From SIG710 sp045651985 (GTDB lineage Bacteria > Bacillota > Clostridia > Oscillospirales > CAG-272), in the NCBI GenBank assembly GCA_045651985.1, contig JAZRTK010000024.1, positions 54,433-118,432 of the forward strand: a stretch of 64,000 nt of DNA, in the 5' to 3' direction. Below are positions 24,450 to 34,392 of this stretch, piece by piece. The notes beneath the pieces are model-generated. The model had not been told where the DNA came from, ran no database searches, and worked only from the letters and a program-made list of their open reading frames with translations. Each line of letters begins with the position of its first letter. Positions within the stretch are counted from its first letter, which is position 1. The position numbers were made by a program, and so were the translations under genes.

Positions 24450-26592
24450 GAAAAGAAAACTGTTTGTCCGGATCATGTGCTGGATTCTTGCCATAGTCAT
24501 GTTTCTGGGCGGCGCGACCCTTGCAATCTCTATGCTTGTAAGCAAGGTTGCGGCTGAACAAATTGAATATAATCTTTCTGATTACAACTTTTCATCAACC
24601 GATGGCGATACATATATCGCCGTCGGTTTAATGTATGGGTCGGGTGTAACTGTCGGCTTTGAAATAAAAGCACCTTACGGCTTTGTTGTCGGCAAAACTC
24701 AGATCCAAAAGGGCGTTCGATCCTTTGATGCCGTCTACGTTATCGAAGATACGATAGCCTCAGCGACCCTTGACGGCAACCTTTCAAAGTCTTCAATGAC
24801 ATACAGCCTTACAAACAAAGCAAGCTCGGCTGTCATCGGTGGATATCATCTTGAGCTTACGCACAGCGCAGGAAATATGCTTTCCCTTTCCGCACTCGTA
24901 TCGCTTGTAAACAACTCTTTGAACGACAGCGGTATGTACGCTATCCCCACTATTAACGGTGACAGTTACCGTATACGGCTTGGCAACTACAAAACGCTGG
25001 ACGAGGCAAATGCGGCGTACAACAGCTACGCAAATTCCTTTACGGATTTCACCGTAACGGTAGTATCTCCCTCGCAGACCTGCACAAGCGTTGTAAATCC
25101 CACGACCGACAAAATTCTCTTTGAATACGAATCGGGCGGCACAGGTGCAAACATCGGCTTCTCCGCATACCAGGGTGACAACTTCGTTTCGTACATACAG
25201 ACCCCTGCTGACAATCTTTACGGTGGAGTTATGTGCTTCATCCCTCAGTATTCGGACAGCGTCAATGGCGTAAAGCTTATAAATCTGCTCGATCTTGAAA
25301 GCTACGTTGAAGGCGTTATTCCCTATGAAATAAGCAATTCCTGGCACATAGAGGTTCTTCGCACGTTTGCTCTGGCGGCACGCTCCTATGCTCTTTCAAA
25401 TTATAACAAGCGCTTTGCGACCTACGGCTGCGACCTCGTTTGCACAGCGTCCGACCAGGTTTACAGAGGACACGTGCGCGTAAACGACGCGGTAAAAGAG
25501 GCTGTAAAATCAACCGAGGGTATGGTCATTAGCTATAACGGTGAAATATGCGGATCTTACTATTCCTCAAGCGTGGGCGGAGCTACCGTTTCCAGCCAGT
25601 ACGTATGGGGCAGTGAAAGAGGATACCTTACAACAGTTGCAACTCCCTGGGAGAGATATTCAGAGTATAACAATGGCATCTGGCGCTCACAGGTAAGCGG
25701 CAAAGAGCTGTGCGACACCCTTCGCAGAAAAGGGTATACCGAGGTATCGGGGTCAATCGAATCGATCACCCACACAACAGCAGATGACGGCTCGGGTTAC
25801 GTTTATACCATGACCTTCACTGACACGAACGGAAAATCCGTCACATTAAAGCGCTCGGATATTATCCGCACCGTCCTTTCGTCTTATCTGAATTCTGCCA
25901 ACTTCGTGGTTGGTAAGGGAACTCTCGAATTTACCTACGACAACGTAGTTTCCGTAAAAGCGGAGGCTAAGTATATCGAGGATACACCCGAACCCGAAGT
26001 TACCGAGCCCGGTTACGTGCCTATGACAGGCTACATATCCGAAGACCCCGTGCTCGTTCCCGATATGAATATCCTTACCGCAGACGGTCTTACCTCAGAA
26101 GAAAATTATCAGGTGACCTACGTTCTTACTTCAACAGGACGAAAGGTAACCATGAGCGGATACGTTGCAACGGCAGAAGGCACAGAAGAAGCAGTTGAAT
26201 TCAAGACTCAGGTGCCCACTCTCAAGGGATACGTTTACGATCCCAATACCGCAAAGCCCGACGACAGTAGCGGGGAAGATGAAACTACAGATGACGGATC
26301 TGATTCCGATAATTCTGTAAATATCACGACCCCGATAATTGGCAACAGATACATGGTAGTTTCCGAATATGAAAACGTCAAGATAACCACTTATCTTGAC
26401 AAAGTCACAGAGACTATCACCGCATCATCACAAGGTAACTTTATCTTTGCAGGTAAGGGCTGGGGACATGGCGTAGGTCTCAGCCAGTACGGAGCAAAGG
26501 ACTTAGCAGACGCCGGTGTCAAGGCAGAAGATATCATTTCTATCTATCTGACAGGCTCACGGATCGTTCCCTATTATACAATTGTAAAATAA
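24439..26592 (+). CDS. spoIID: SpoIID/LytB-domain protein with SPOR-like segment
   Basis: 717 residues. TTG 24439 is chosen because TAGGAGGTG (24421-24429) sits 9 bases upstream; the GTG at 24427 lies inside that site. After a membrane anchor (about 8-32) comes a SPOR-like repeat (YRIRLGNYKTLDEANAAY), then the SpoIID domain with the catalytic glutamate in YVEGVIPYEIS and the conserved GWGHGVGLSQYGA near the end. SpoIID is a lytic transglycosylase acting on denuded glycan during engulfment. The protein is about twice the usual size because of an N-terminal extension and a ~160-residue Thr/Glu/Asp-rich insert before the last motif, so a vegetative LytB-type amidase-enhancer role is also possible. 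Confidence 0.82.
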   Translation: MSDKKRKLFVRIMCWILAIVMFLGGATLAISMLVSKVAAEQIEYNLSDYNFSSTDGDTYIAVGLMYGSGVTVGFEIKAPYGFVVGKTQIQKGVRSFDAVYVIEDTIASATLDGNLSKSSMTYSLTNKASSAVIGGYHLELTHSAGNMLSLSALVSLVNNSLNDSGMYAIPTINGDSYRIRLGNYKTLDEANAAYNSYANSFTDFTVTVVSPSQTCTSVVNPTTDKILFEYESGGTGANIGFSAYQGDNFVSYIQTPADNLYGGVMCFIPQYSDSVNGVKLINLLDLESYVEGVIPYEISNSWHIEVLRTFALAARSYALSNYNKRFATYGCDLVCTASDQVYRGHVRVNDAVKEAVKSTEGMVISYNGEICGSYYSSSVGGATVSSQYVWGSERGYLTTVATPWERYSEYNNGIWRSQVSGKELCDTLRRKGYTEVSGSIESITHTTADDGSGYVYTMTFTDTNGKSVTLKRSDIIRTVLSSYLNSANFVVGKGTLEFTYDNVVSVKAEAKYIEDTPEPEVTEPGYVPMTGYISEDPVLVPDMNILTADGLTSEENYQVTYVLTSTGRKVTMSGYVATAEGTEEAVEFKTQVPTLKGYVYDPNTAKPDDSSGEDETTDDGSDSDNSVNITTPIIGNRYMVVSEYENVKITTYLDKVTETITASSQGNFIFAGKGWGHGVGLSQYGAKDLADAGVKAEDIISIYLTGSRIVPYYTIVK

Positions 26593-26597
26593 ATTCA

Positions 26598-26628
26598 AAA
26601 AGCGATGCACAGTTCGTGCATCGCTTTT
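26598..26628. terminator. Bidirectional terminator between spoIID and polC
   Basis: AAAAGCGATGCAC (26598-26610) pairs perfectly with GTGCATCGCTTTT (26616-26628). The same stem core recurs at 62.67 kb. Confidence 0.92.
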
Positions 26629-26634
26629 CTTATT

Positions 26635-29600
26635 TTAAAAGAATGAAAGCTGGTCTGTGTCGTTTAGCCCCTCGGTTGCGCCGTTGCGCTTGAGCAGGTC
26701 TGCCAGACCCTGGGAGACCTTGGCGCGGATACGCAGATCCTCGATCGAAGTAAAAATATCCTTTTCCCTCGCCTCAACGATAGCCACCGCAGCGCTTTCA
26801 CCAAGTCCGGGAATTGTAATGAACGGCAAGCGTATTCCGCCGTCCTCGGGCTTGAATATCTTGGCATCCGACTTATTTACGTCAACATTCAAGAAATTGA
26901 TCCCGCGCATCTGACATTCGCGGCAGAGGAGCAGAGTGCTTGCCTGCGCCTTTTCGGTAGCGGAAGCATCTCTTCCCTTCTTTTCAATCTCCTCTATGAC
27001 CATTTTAACGTACGCAGGGCCGCGCATAACCACCTCTGCGTCAACTTCTCCGCCTGCGGCGGTAAACATAGCGCAGTAGAACATAATGGGCATGTGGACC
27101 TTGTACCAAGCCAGTCGGATAGCTGACATTACGTACGCCGCAGCATGGGCCTTTGGGAACATGTACTTGATCTTCTTACAAGACTCAATATACCAATCGG
27201 GAACGCCTGCCGCTCTCATCGCCTCCTCCCATTCGGGTGTGAGGCCTTTTCCTTTTCGGACTGACTCCATTATCTTGAACGCCATGGCGTTTTCCATGCC
27301 GTAGCGGATAAGGTCAAGCATGATGCCGTCTCGCGTTCCGATAACCTTTGAAATGTCACAGATACCTTTTTTAATAAGGTCTTGCGCGTTTCCAAGCCAC
27401 ACGTTAGTGCCGTGGGTCAGACCCGATATCTGAAGGAGATCCGCAAAGTTTTTAGGCTTTGCGTCGATAAGAACCTGCTGAATAAACTTTGTACCAAACT
27501 CCGGCAAACCCAGCGTTCCGATTTTACTTCCGATCTCCTCGGGAGTAACACCCAGAGGCTCGGTTGATTCAAAGAGCTTGTAGACCTCGGGGTCGTTCAT
27601 AGGAACGTCCATTACGCTCGTTCCGCTGAATCGCTCAATCATCTTGTACTTGGTAGGAACATCGTGTCCCAGCTCGTCAAGCTTCAAAATGGTGTCGTGA
27701 AGATAAGAAAATGCGTAGTGGGTAGTGAAAATATCGGAATTGGGGTCGTCGGCAGGGTGCTGAACGGGCGTAAAGTCGTAAATAGAATACTCTTTGGGAA
27801 CAACGATGATACCGCCGGGGTGCTGTCCCGTGGTCTTCTTTACTCCGACTATCGTGCTTATCATGTGGTTTACCTCGGAAAGCCCCATTTTCAGCTTGTT
27901 TTCCTCAAGGTATTTTGCAACGTAGCCGTATGCGGTCTTATCCGCAAGAGTACCGAGAGTTCCCGCGCGGAAAACGTTTTCCTTGCCGAAAAGCTCCTCG
28001 GTGTACTTATGTACTCTTCCCTGCACCTCACCCGAGAAATTAAGGTCGATATCGGGTGATTTATCGCCGTAAAATCCAAGGAAGGTCTCAAAAGGAATGT
28101 CGTGACCGTCGCCCACCAGCTTAGCTCCGCACTCAGGGCAGTTTGCATCGGGCAAGTCAAAGCCCGAGCCTACGCTTCCGTCGGTGAAGAATTGAGAATA
28201 CTGGCACTTGGGACAATAATAGTGAGGCGGTAAAGAGTTCACTTCGGAGATGCCCGCCATGTTAGCGACGAAAGACGAACCGACCGAGCCTCGCGAGCCT
28301 ACCAGATATCCTTGGCTTTCACTGTACCAAACCAGCTTTTGGGCAATCATATATAGAACCGCAAAGCCGTTGTTAATAATAGATGTCAGCTCTTTTTCAA
28401 GTCTCGCGCTTACGATTTCGGGAAGCGGGTCGCCGTAAAGCTTCTTTGCTCTTTCCCAGCACATTCTTTGAAGATCTTCTTCCGCACCTTCCATTTTAGG
28501 TGTGTACGAGCCCTTGGGTATGGGACGGACCTGTTCGATCATGTCGTTTATCTTGTTTGTGTTGGTTACGACCACCTCAAACGCCTTTTCTTCGCCCAAA
28601 TAAGCGAATTCCTCAAGCATTTCTTCGGTAGTACGGAAATAAAGCCCTACATCCCTGTTCGCATCCTTGAATTTAAGAGAGGAAAGGAGAATCTTTCGTC
28701 CGATCTCATCTTCTTTATTGATAAAATGCGCGTCGCAGGTGGCAACTACGGGTTTACCGTACTTGTCGCCCAGCTCAACTATCTTTCGATTCAGCTCACG
28801 CAAGCCTTCGTCGTCCTTAACACGTCCCTCTGCAACGAGGAATCGGTTGTTGCAGATAGGCTGAATTTCAAGATAATCGTTAAAGTTAACGATAGCCTCA
28901 ATTTCGTCCTCGGGAGCGTTTTCAAGTATGGCGTGAAAAAGCTCGCCAGACTCACAGGCAGAGCCGATTAAAAGTCCCTCGCGGTGCTTTTCAAGCTCGC
29001 TCTTGGGAATTCTGGGATTTCGTTTAAAATACTCCAGATAACTCTTTGAAATGAGCTTGTAAAGGTTCTTTAAGCCTACTGAATTTTTCACAAGAATTAT
29101 CTGGTGGTACGACGGAAGCTTCAAAGGATCGACGTTTCCCGTCATTTCCCGATTAAGCTGTGGGAAAGTGGTAAGGTCGAACTTCTTCATCTTCTCGCAC
29201 ATAGCAAAATATATATGTGCCAGCATTTCCGCGTCGTCACAGGCTCTGTGATGGTTAAAATCACCCAAATGAAAGTATTCAGCCAAGGTATCAAGCTTGT
29301 GATTTTTCAGCTCTCCGTTGAGAAAGCGGGAGATTGCCACGGTATCAACGTACGGATTTGAAAAATCAAGTCCGGACAACGCCGCGTAGTGACGGATAAA
29401 GCCCGTATCAAAGCTTGCGTTGTGGGCGATAAGCAAGCAGTTGCCCGTAAATGCAAAGAAGCTTTCAAGAGCTTCTTTTACCTTTGGCGCGTCTGCCACC
29501 ATATCGTCGGTAATCCCCGTGAGGTCTGCCACGTCCCGAGGAATCGGGCGTTCGGGGTTTACAAAGGTGTTAAATTTATCAATAACCTCCCCGCCTTTTA

Positions 29601-31041
29601 TCTTTACGGCACCTATTTCGGTAATGCCGCAGTTGTGGACGGAAAGACCCGTGGTTTCAATATCGAAAACAACTATTTCGTCTGTAAGTGCCCCATCAAA
29701 GTCACAGCCTAAGCCACCTTTTTCATCGTTTACAAAATAGGCTTCGAGACCATAGATGACCTTCATGCCCTCGTCTTCCGAGCAAAGCATAGCGTCGGGG
29801 AATGCCTGAACGTTTCCGTGGTCTGTGATAGCCACAGCCGGGTGTCCCATACGCTTTGCGGTCTTTATCACGTCCTTGGCGGATGCTATGGCGTCCATTG
29901 TGGACATATTGGTATGCAAGTGAAGTTCAACGCGCTTTTGGGGCGCATTGTCCGCTCTCTTTATCTCCTTGATCTTCTTGGCACCGTCAAGCTCTATAAC
30001 AAGGTCGGAAACGGGGGCTTCCTTTGATTTGTATCCCATAAAAGGCATGCCCTGACCGGGTTTTACTCGTCCGCGGATAGCGTAAGTACCACCCTTTTTG
30101 AAGAGCTTTTCGATCTTCTTATTTAGTTCCTCGGAAGCGTTGAGATAAATTACGTCAATTGACGTGTAACCGTCGAAAATTCCAAAGATTATGTTATAGT
30201 GATCCTGACTGTTTCGCGTGGTTTCGCTGGAAAAATTAAAAACGTTACCAACTACCGTCGCCGAATCCATTGGCATCTTTATCTGCCCGATACCCACAGG
30301 CTTTATATCAAATGCGTCTCCAAATACCGCCTCGGACTCGGAAATATTAAAGGCAGAGATACCTATTCTCACCGTATCCCCGTCTATTCTTGGATTGGGG
30401 TCAATATTTTTATATAGCGTGTCCGTCTTTGTGAATACGACGGTCTCACCGTCAATATTTTCAACAACAGGTGCCGATTCAGAGCCTCCGCGGGAAAAGC
30501 TCTTGATGCGCTGATCTATTTCCTTGAGACGCTTTTCTACGGGGTCGTAATAGTTAGATGCCTCGCGTCGCTCAATAGTGACGTGATAACTCGTACCGAA
30601 TTCTGCTCGGATTATATTTTCTATAACTGTGGGCGTTTTAGCATCGTACATGAAGTCAACGCCGTTCTGGTGCATTGGAATACTGATCTTTATCTCTTTT
30701 CCTTCAAGCGCTATTTCGTAATCATCAAAGAAACCGCGGGCAACGGTGCCTATTCGCTCGGTCTCAATGAGAATATCGGAAATATACCCGTAAGAAAACA
30801 GCTCACTGTCGTATTTGGGCAAAATTCTGACCACGTTGAGCTGATAAGCCTCGCGGATCTCGTCTTCTATACGGTAGAGAGTTTTTTTATCTATTATCTT
30901 AGGAAACCTTGCCTGAATTTCAAGAAGCTTTGAGTCCTTATTTGCTCTGACGACGGTCTCCTGAGCCGAGAGAAGAAGGCGGGATGTACGCTCGTCCGGC
31001 TCGTATCTTTTAAGTATTTCGATCAGTGTTTTTCCTGCCAT
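26635..31041 (-). CDS. polC: DNA polymerase III, PolC type
   Basis: 1468 residues. PolC is the main replicative polymerase of low-GC Gram-positives. Order of domains: N-terminal and OB regions, PHP domain starting HLHTNMS at 374, interrupted by a DEDD proofreading exonuclease (FDIETTG at 459-465), then the polymerase domain (zinc region CPKCQ...CPEC, SPDIDLNFSG, KAHAAAY) and a C-terminal clamp-binding QLSFF. ATG 31041 has an AAAGGAGGAG site. Last gene of the pyrH-to-polC cluster, the classic Firmicutes position. Confidence 0.98.
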   Translation of the reverse strand: MAGKTLIEILKRYEPDERTSRLLLSAQETVVRANKDSKLLEIQARFPKIIDKKTLYRIEDEIREAYQLNVVRILPKYDSELFSYGYISDILIETERIGTVARGFFDDYEIALEGKEIKISIPMHQNGVDFMYDAKTPTVIENIIRAEFGTSYHVTIERREASNYYDPVEKRLKEIDQRIKSFSRGGSESAPVVENIDGETVVFTKTDTLYKNIDPNPRIDGDTVRIGISAFNISESEAVFGDAFDIKPVGIGQIKMPMDSATVVGNVFNFSSETTRNSQDHYNIIFGIFDGYTSIDVIYLNASEELNKKIEKLFKKGGTYAIRGRVKPGQGMPFMGYKSKEAPVSDLVIELDGAKKIKEIKRADNAPQKRVELHLHTNMSTMDAIASAKDVIKTAKRMGHPAVAITDHGNVQAFPDAMLCSEDEGMKVIYGLEAYFVNDEKGGLGCDFDGALTDEIVVFDIETTGLSVHNCGITEIGAVKIKGGEVIDKFNTFVNPERPIPRDVADLTGITDDMVADAPKVKEALESFFAFTGNCLLIAHNASFDTGFIRHYAALSGLDFSNPYVDTVAISRFLNGELKNHKLDTLAEYFHLGDFNHHRACDDAEMLAHIYFAMCEKMKKFDLTTFPQLNREMTGNVDPLKLPSYHQIILVKNSVGLKNLYKLISKSYLEYFKRNPRIPKSELEKHREGLLIGSACESGELFHAILENAPEDEIEAIVNFNDYLEIQPICNNRFLVAEGRVKDDEGLRELNRKIVELGDKYGKPVVATCDAHFINKEDEIGRKILLSSLKFKDANRDVGLYFRTTEEMLEEFAYLGEEKAFEVVVTNTNKINDMIEQVRPIPKGSYTPKMEGAEEDLQRMCWERAKKLYGDPLPEIVSARLEKELTSIINNGFAVLYMIAQKLVWYSESQGYLVGSRGSVGSSFVANMAGISEVNSLPPHYYCPKCQYSQFFTDGSVGSGFDLPDANCPECGAKLVGDGHDIPFETFLGFYGDKSPDIDLNFSGEVQGRVHKYTEELFGKENVFRAGTLGTLADKTAYGYVAKYLEENKLKMGLSEVNHMISTIVGVKKTTGQHPGGIIVVPKEYSIYDFTPVQHPADDPNSDIFTTHYAFSYLHDTILKLDELGHDVPTKYKMIERFSGTSVMDVPMNDPEVYKLFESTEPLGVTPEEIGSKIGTLGLPEFGTKFIQQVLIDAKPKNFADLLQISGLTHGTNVWLGNAQDLIKKGICDISKVIGTRDGIMLDLIRYGMENAMAFKIMESVRKGKGLTPEWEEAMRAAGVPDWYIESCKKIKYMFPKAHAAAYVMSAIRLAWYKVHMPIMFYCAMFTAAGGEVDAEVVMRGPAYVKMVIEEIEKKGRDASATEKAQASTLLLCRECQMRGINFLNVDVNKSDAKIFKPEDGGIRLPFITIPGLGESAAVAIVEAREKDIFTSIEDLRIRAKVSQGLADLLKRNGATEGLNDTDQLSFF

Positions 31042-31065
31042 TTTCTCCTCCTTTTAAAATCCTCT

Positions 31066-32145
31066 TTATTTTCTCTTTTTGATCTCTGAAATAAGAGTTG
31101 AAACTATCTCACCCTCGGGAATCTTTCCGATTATCTCGCCCTTTGAAATAAGTACCGCCTCACCAATGCCGCCCGCAATACCAATGTCAGCCTCACGTGC
31201 CTCGCCGGGGCCGTTTACAACACAGCCCATAAGCGCCACTTTCAAAGGAACGTCCGAAAGCCTTTCAGCTTTTACCGCATCCTCGAATCGACGGGAAAGG
31301 TCTATCAGATCTATTTTCGTTCTGCCGCAGGTGGGACAGCTTACTACGTTCAACCCGCTCTGACCCTCGATGCCGACGGCGGAAAGAATTTTCTTCGCAG
31401 CCCCGATCTCCTCTATCGGATCAGCGGTAAGAGACACGCGCAGCGTCTCACCAATACCGTCGCAAAGAAGTGATCCGATGCCGACAGCGCTTTTTACAAG
31501 CCCGCGTTCGGCGTTACCCGCCTCGGTCACACCTACATGGAGCGGATACGTGCACATTTCACTTACAATACGGTTTGCTTTTATCATGTCGGGGACAGTC
31601 GAAGCCTTGATAGATATGACTATATCATTGAACTCATATTTTTCAAGCAAAGATGCATGATACATGGCGCTTTCTGCCAGAGCTTCGGGAGTTGGACCGC
31701 CGAACTTCGCTAAAATATGCCTTTCAAGAGAGCCTGAATTTACGCCGATTCTGATAGGAATACGGCGTTCTTTGCAATATAGCGCCACCTGTCTGACCCT
31801 GTCGTCATCTCCGATGTTTCCGGGGTTGATGCGTATTTTGTCTATGCCGTATTCGGCGCATTTCAGCGCCACCTTATAATCAAAATGAATATCCGCAACT
31901 ATGGGAATGTAAAGGTCTTTTTCTTTGAGTCGGCGGACAGTCTCTGCCGCTTCAAGATCAGGAACAGTGATTCTCACAACGTCGCATCCCGCATCTTGAA
32001 GCGCACTTATCTGAGCAAGTGTCGCATCAAAATCACGGGTGTCCGTGTTAGTCATTGACTGAATAGCGATTTTATTCTTTCCGCCAATGGCAATTTTACC
32101 GATCTTTACTTCGTTCTTGTTTTTTCTTATCTCATTATAATTCAT
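31066..32145 (-). CDS. ispG: 4-hydroxy-3-methylbut-2-en-1-yl diphosphate synthase
   Basis: 359 residues. IspG (GcpE) reductively opens MEcPP to HMBPP in the MEP isoprenoid pathway using a [4Fe-4S] cluster. The cluster cysteines are in SCPTCGRT and MGCVVNGPGEA; the TIM-barrel part begins IAIQSMTNTDT. dxr, an earlier enzyme of the same pathway, lies two genes upstream. Spacing to rseP is 3 bases. Confidence 0.97.
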   Translation of the reverse strand: MNYNEIRKNKNEVKIGKIAIGGKNKIAIQSMTNTDTRDFDATLAQISALQDAGCDVVRITVPDLEAAETVRRLKEKDLYIPIVADIHFDYKVALKCAEYGIDKIRINPGNIGDDDRVRQVALYCKERRIPIRIGVNSGSLERHILAKFGGPTPEALAESAMYHASLLEKYEFNDIVISIKASTVPDMIKANRIVSEMCTYPLHVGVTEAGNAERGLVKSAVGIGSLLCDGIGETLRVSLTADPIEEIGAAKKILSAVGIEGQSGLNVVSCPTCGRTKIDLIDLSRRFEDAVKAERLSDVPLKVALMGCVVNGPGEAREADIGIAGGIGEAVLISKGEIIGKIPEGEIVSTLISEIKKRK

Positions 32146-32148
32146 AAT

Positions 32149-33210
32149 TTAAAACAGTCCTATTACGTCTTTTATAGAAATAAATATCATAAATCCAAAA
32201 AGAAGCAGAAGTCCCGCACCGTGGATCATGTTTTCCACTTCGGGTTTTAAGGGTTTGCGGCGGATTGCCTCAATCAAAAGAAAGACTATTCTGCCGCCGT
32301 CAAGTGCAGGCAAAGGAAGCAGGTTTACAACACCCAGATTCATTGAGATTATCACAAAAATGTTAAAGAAATTCAGTGCTCCCGCCGACGCCGCCTGACC
32401 GATAGCGCCCGTAACACCAACGGGTCCGGACACAGCTTCAATGCCGAACCGACCCGAAATCAGGTCAACAATAGAGTCCCAGATCATCTTGACCGTAGAT
32501 ATTGAGCGGAAAAAGGCGTGTTTAAGCAGATTCGGGAAGGTAGCGCGCTCACCGTAAACGATAAAATCGTAATTACCGATAGTGACGCCCTGCTCTTGTG
32601 CCGCTTTGAACGCAACGTCATTAAGCTCAACCTTTTCACCGTCGCGCACAACCGTAAGATCAACGTTTACAACGCTAACCTTTTCGCCGTTCAGTTCAAG
32701 TTCATAGGCTTCGCTTTCGGCGTGCATTATCTCGTATACAAGCTCGTTTCCCGTGTGGACGGGATATCCGTTGACCTCAACTATCCGATCACCCTCCATA
32801 AGTCCCGTTTGAGAGCTTACGGCGCCCTCGCTGAAATCGTAGATCGTGGTGGACGCCAGACTTTTAGTGATAAAAACGATGAGGAACATGACAATAATAC
32901 CCGTCAGGATATTCATGACCGCACCCGCTACCGTGATTATCAGTCTTTGCCAGACCGGCTTGCGGAAAAAAGCATTTTCATCGTCCGAATCCTCGTCCTC
33001 GCCCACCATACTAACATAGCCGCCAATAGGAAAAATGCCGAGAGCATAGGAAGTGCCCGATTTCTTTGAAACTCTCTTAAATATCTTCGGTCCCATGCCA
33101 ATGGAAAATTCCTTGACAGAAACACCGAAAATTCTCGCGCAGGTAAAATGTCCCAGCTCGTGAATAAAGATCATAAAGCCGAAAACAAGCAACGCAAGAA
33201 GAATATACAA
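32149..33210 (-). CDS. rseP: Site-2 intramembrane metalloprotease RseP/RasP
   Basis: 353 residues if TTG 33210 is used. Zinc-site HELGH in the first membrane helix, a periplasmic-side PDZ domain (GLMEGDRIVEVNGYPV) and the second active-site motif LLPLPALDGGRI in a later helix; four membrane segments. It cleaves membrane-bound anti-sigma factors and signal-peptide remnants; two such anti-sigma factors are encoded at 50-53 kb. The start is uncertain: the only good ribosome site, AAAGGA (33237-33232), is 21 bases from this TTG but 9 from an in-frame ATT at 33222. Confidence 0.93.
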   Translation of the reverse strand: MYILLALLVFGFMIFIHELGHFTCARIFGVSVKEFSIGMGPKIFKRVSKKSGTSYALGIFPIGGYVSMVGEDEDSDDENAFFRKPVWQRLIITVAGAVMNILTGIIVMFLIVFITKSLASTTIYDFSEGAVSSQTGLMEGDRIVEVNGYPVHTGNELVYEIMHAESEAYELELNGEKVSVVNVDLTVVRDGEKVELNDVAFKAAQEQGVTIGNYDFIVYGERATFPNLLKHAFFRSISTVKMIWDSIVDLISGRFGIEAVSGPVGVTGAIGQAASAGALNFFNIFVIISMNLGVVNLLPLPALDGGRIVFLLIEAIRRKPLKPEVENMIHGAGLLLLFGFMIFISIKDVIGLF

Positions 33211-33228
33211 TATCTTAAAAATTTCAGA

Positions 33229-34392
33229 TCATCCTTTCGCAAAAAGAATCTTTTCCGTGTAGCGTCGCGCCTCACGGTCAGCCTCGATTATACCGTCAAG
33301 CGTATGAACACTTGCTTTGTCCGACATATCGGAGACAACCTGTGTGACAGAATCAAAAATATCGGTGAAACCTATCTTTTCTTTCAAAAATGCGGCTACC
33401 GCCACCTCATTTGCAGCGTTAAGCACCGCGGGGACGGCACCCCCCAATCTCATGGCATGCATTGCCGTTTTGAGCAGAACGAACGTGTCAGTATCGGGGC
33501 GCTTGAAGGTGAGCTGAGCAATTTCAGTCAGATCAAGCTCGTCTATGACCGCAGGATTTTTTCGGGGCGCGGACAGCGCATACTGCACGCAAAGCCGCAT
33601 ATCCGGTACGCTGAGCTGGGCAATTATACTGTTATCAATATATTCCACCATTGAATGAATTATACTCTCACGGTGGACAAGCACGTCTATACGCTCGGCT
33701 TCAACGCCGAAAAGATGCGCCGCCTCAATAACTTCAAAGCCCTTGTTCATAAGCGTTGCACTATCAATAGTTATTTTTGCGCCCATGTTCCAAGTGGGGT
33801 GTGCTAATGCGTCGGAGGGACGGATCATTTCAAGCTCGGCCCTTTTCTTTCCGAAAAAAGGACCGCCCGATGCTGTCAGAATAAGCTTTTTAACGTCCTT
33901 TTTATCCCCCACGCGCAAGCAATGGTATATGGCGCAATGCTCGCTGTCAACGGGCAAAATTTCGGTCTTGTGCTCTTTTGCAAGCGCCATTACGATGTCA
34001 CCCGCCACTACAAGCGACTCTTTGTTCGCAAGTGCAAGCTTTTTTCCGCTTTTGATAGATGCGATTGTGGGCATAAGTCCCGCCTCGCCCGTTACAGAGT
34101 TGAGAGCAACCTCGCCGTTGCTCTCATATATCATTTCTTCAATTCCGTCGTTTCCCGCAAATACGCGGGTATCCGTGTCGGCAAGTCTTATTTTAAGCTC
34201 TGCTGCCGCATCTTCGTCACTCATGGCAACGGCGGGGCACTTCAAAAGTCTCACCTGCTCCTCCACTCGTTTCCACGAGCGGTTGGCGCAGATAGCATTA
34301 ACAGGGATATTTTCTTTTATGGCAACGTCCACCGCCTGCTCGCCCACCGAGCCTGTTGAGCCGAGGATCAAAAGAGATTTCTTTTCTTTCAT
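33229..34392 (-). CDS. dxr: 1-deoxy-D-xylulose 5-phosphate reductoisomerase
   Basis: 387 residues. Dxr converts DXP to MEP with NADPH, the first committed step of the MEP pathway. NADPH motif LGSTGSVGEQAVDV at the start, metal/substrate region PVDSEHCAIYHCL and ASGGPFF in the middle. ATG 34392 overlaps the cdsA stop as ATGA and has AAAGG 7 bases upstream; a TTG at 34419 is rejected. Confidence 0.97.
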   Translation of the reverse strand: MKEKKSLLILGSTGSVGEQAVDVAIKENIPVNAICANRSWKRVEEQVRLLKCPAVAMSDEDAAAELKIRLADTDTRVFAGNDGIEEMIYESNGEVALNSVTGEAGLMPTIASIKSGKKLALANKESLVVAGDIVMALAKEHKTEILPVDSEHCAIYHCLRVGDKKDVKKLILTASGGPFFGKKRAELEMIRPSDALAHPTWNMGAKITIDSATLMNKGFEVIEAAHLFGVEAERIDVLVHRESIIHSMVEYIDNSIIAQLSVPDMRLCVQYALSAPRKNPAVIDELDLTEIAQLTFKRPDTDTFVLLKTAMHAMRLGGAVPAVLNAANEVAVAAFLKEKIGFTDIFDSVTQVVSDMSDKASVHTLDGIIEADREARRYTEKILFAKG

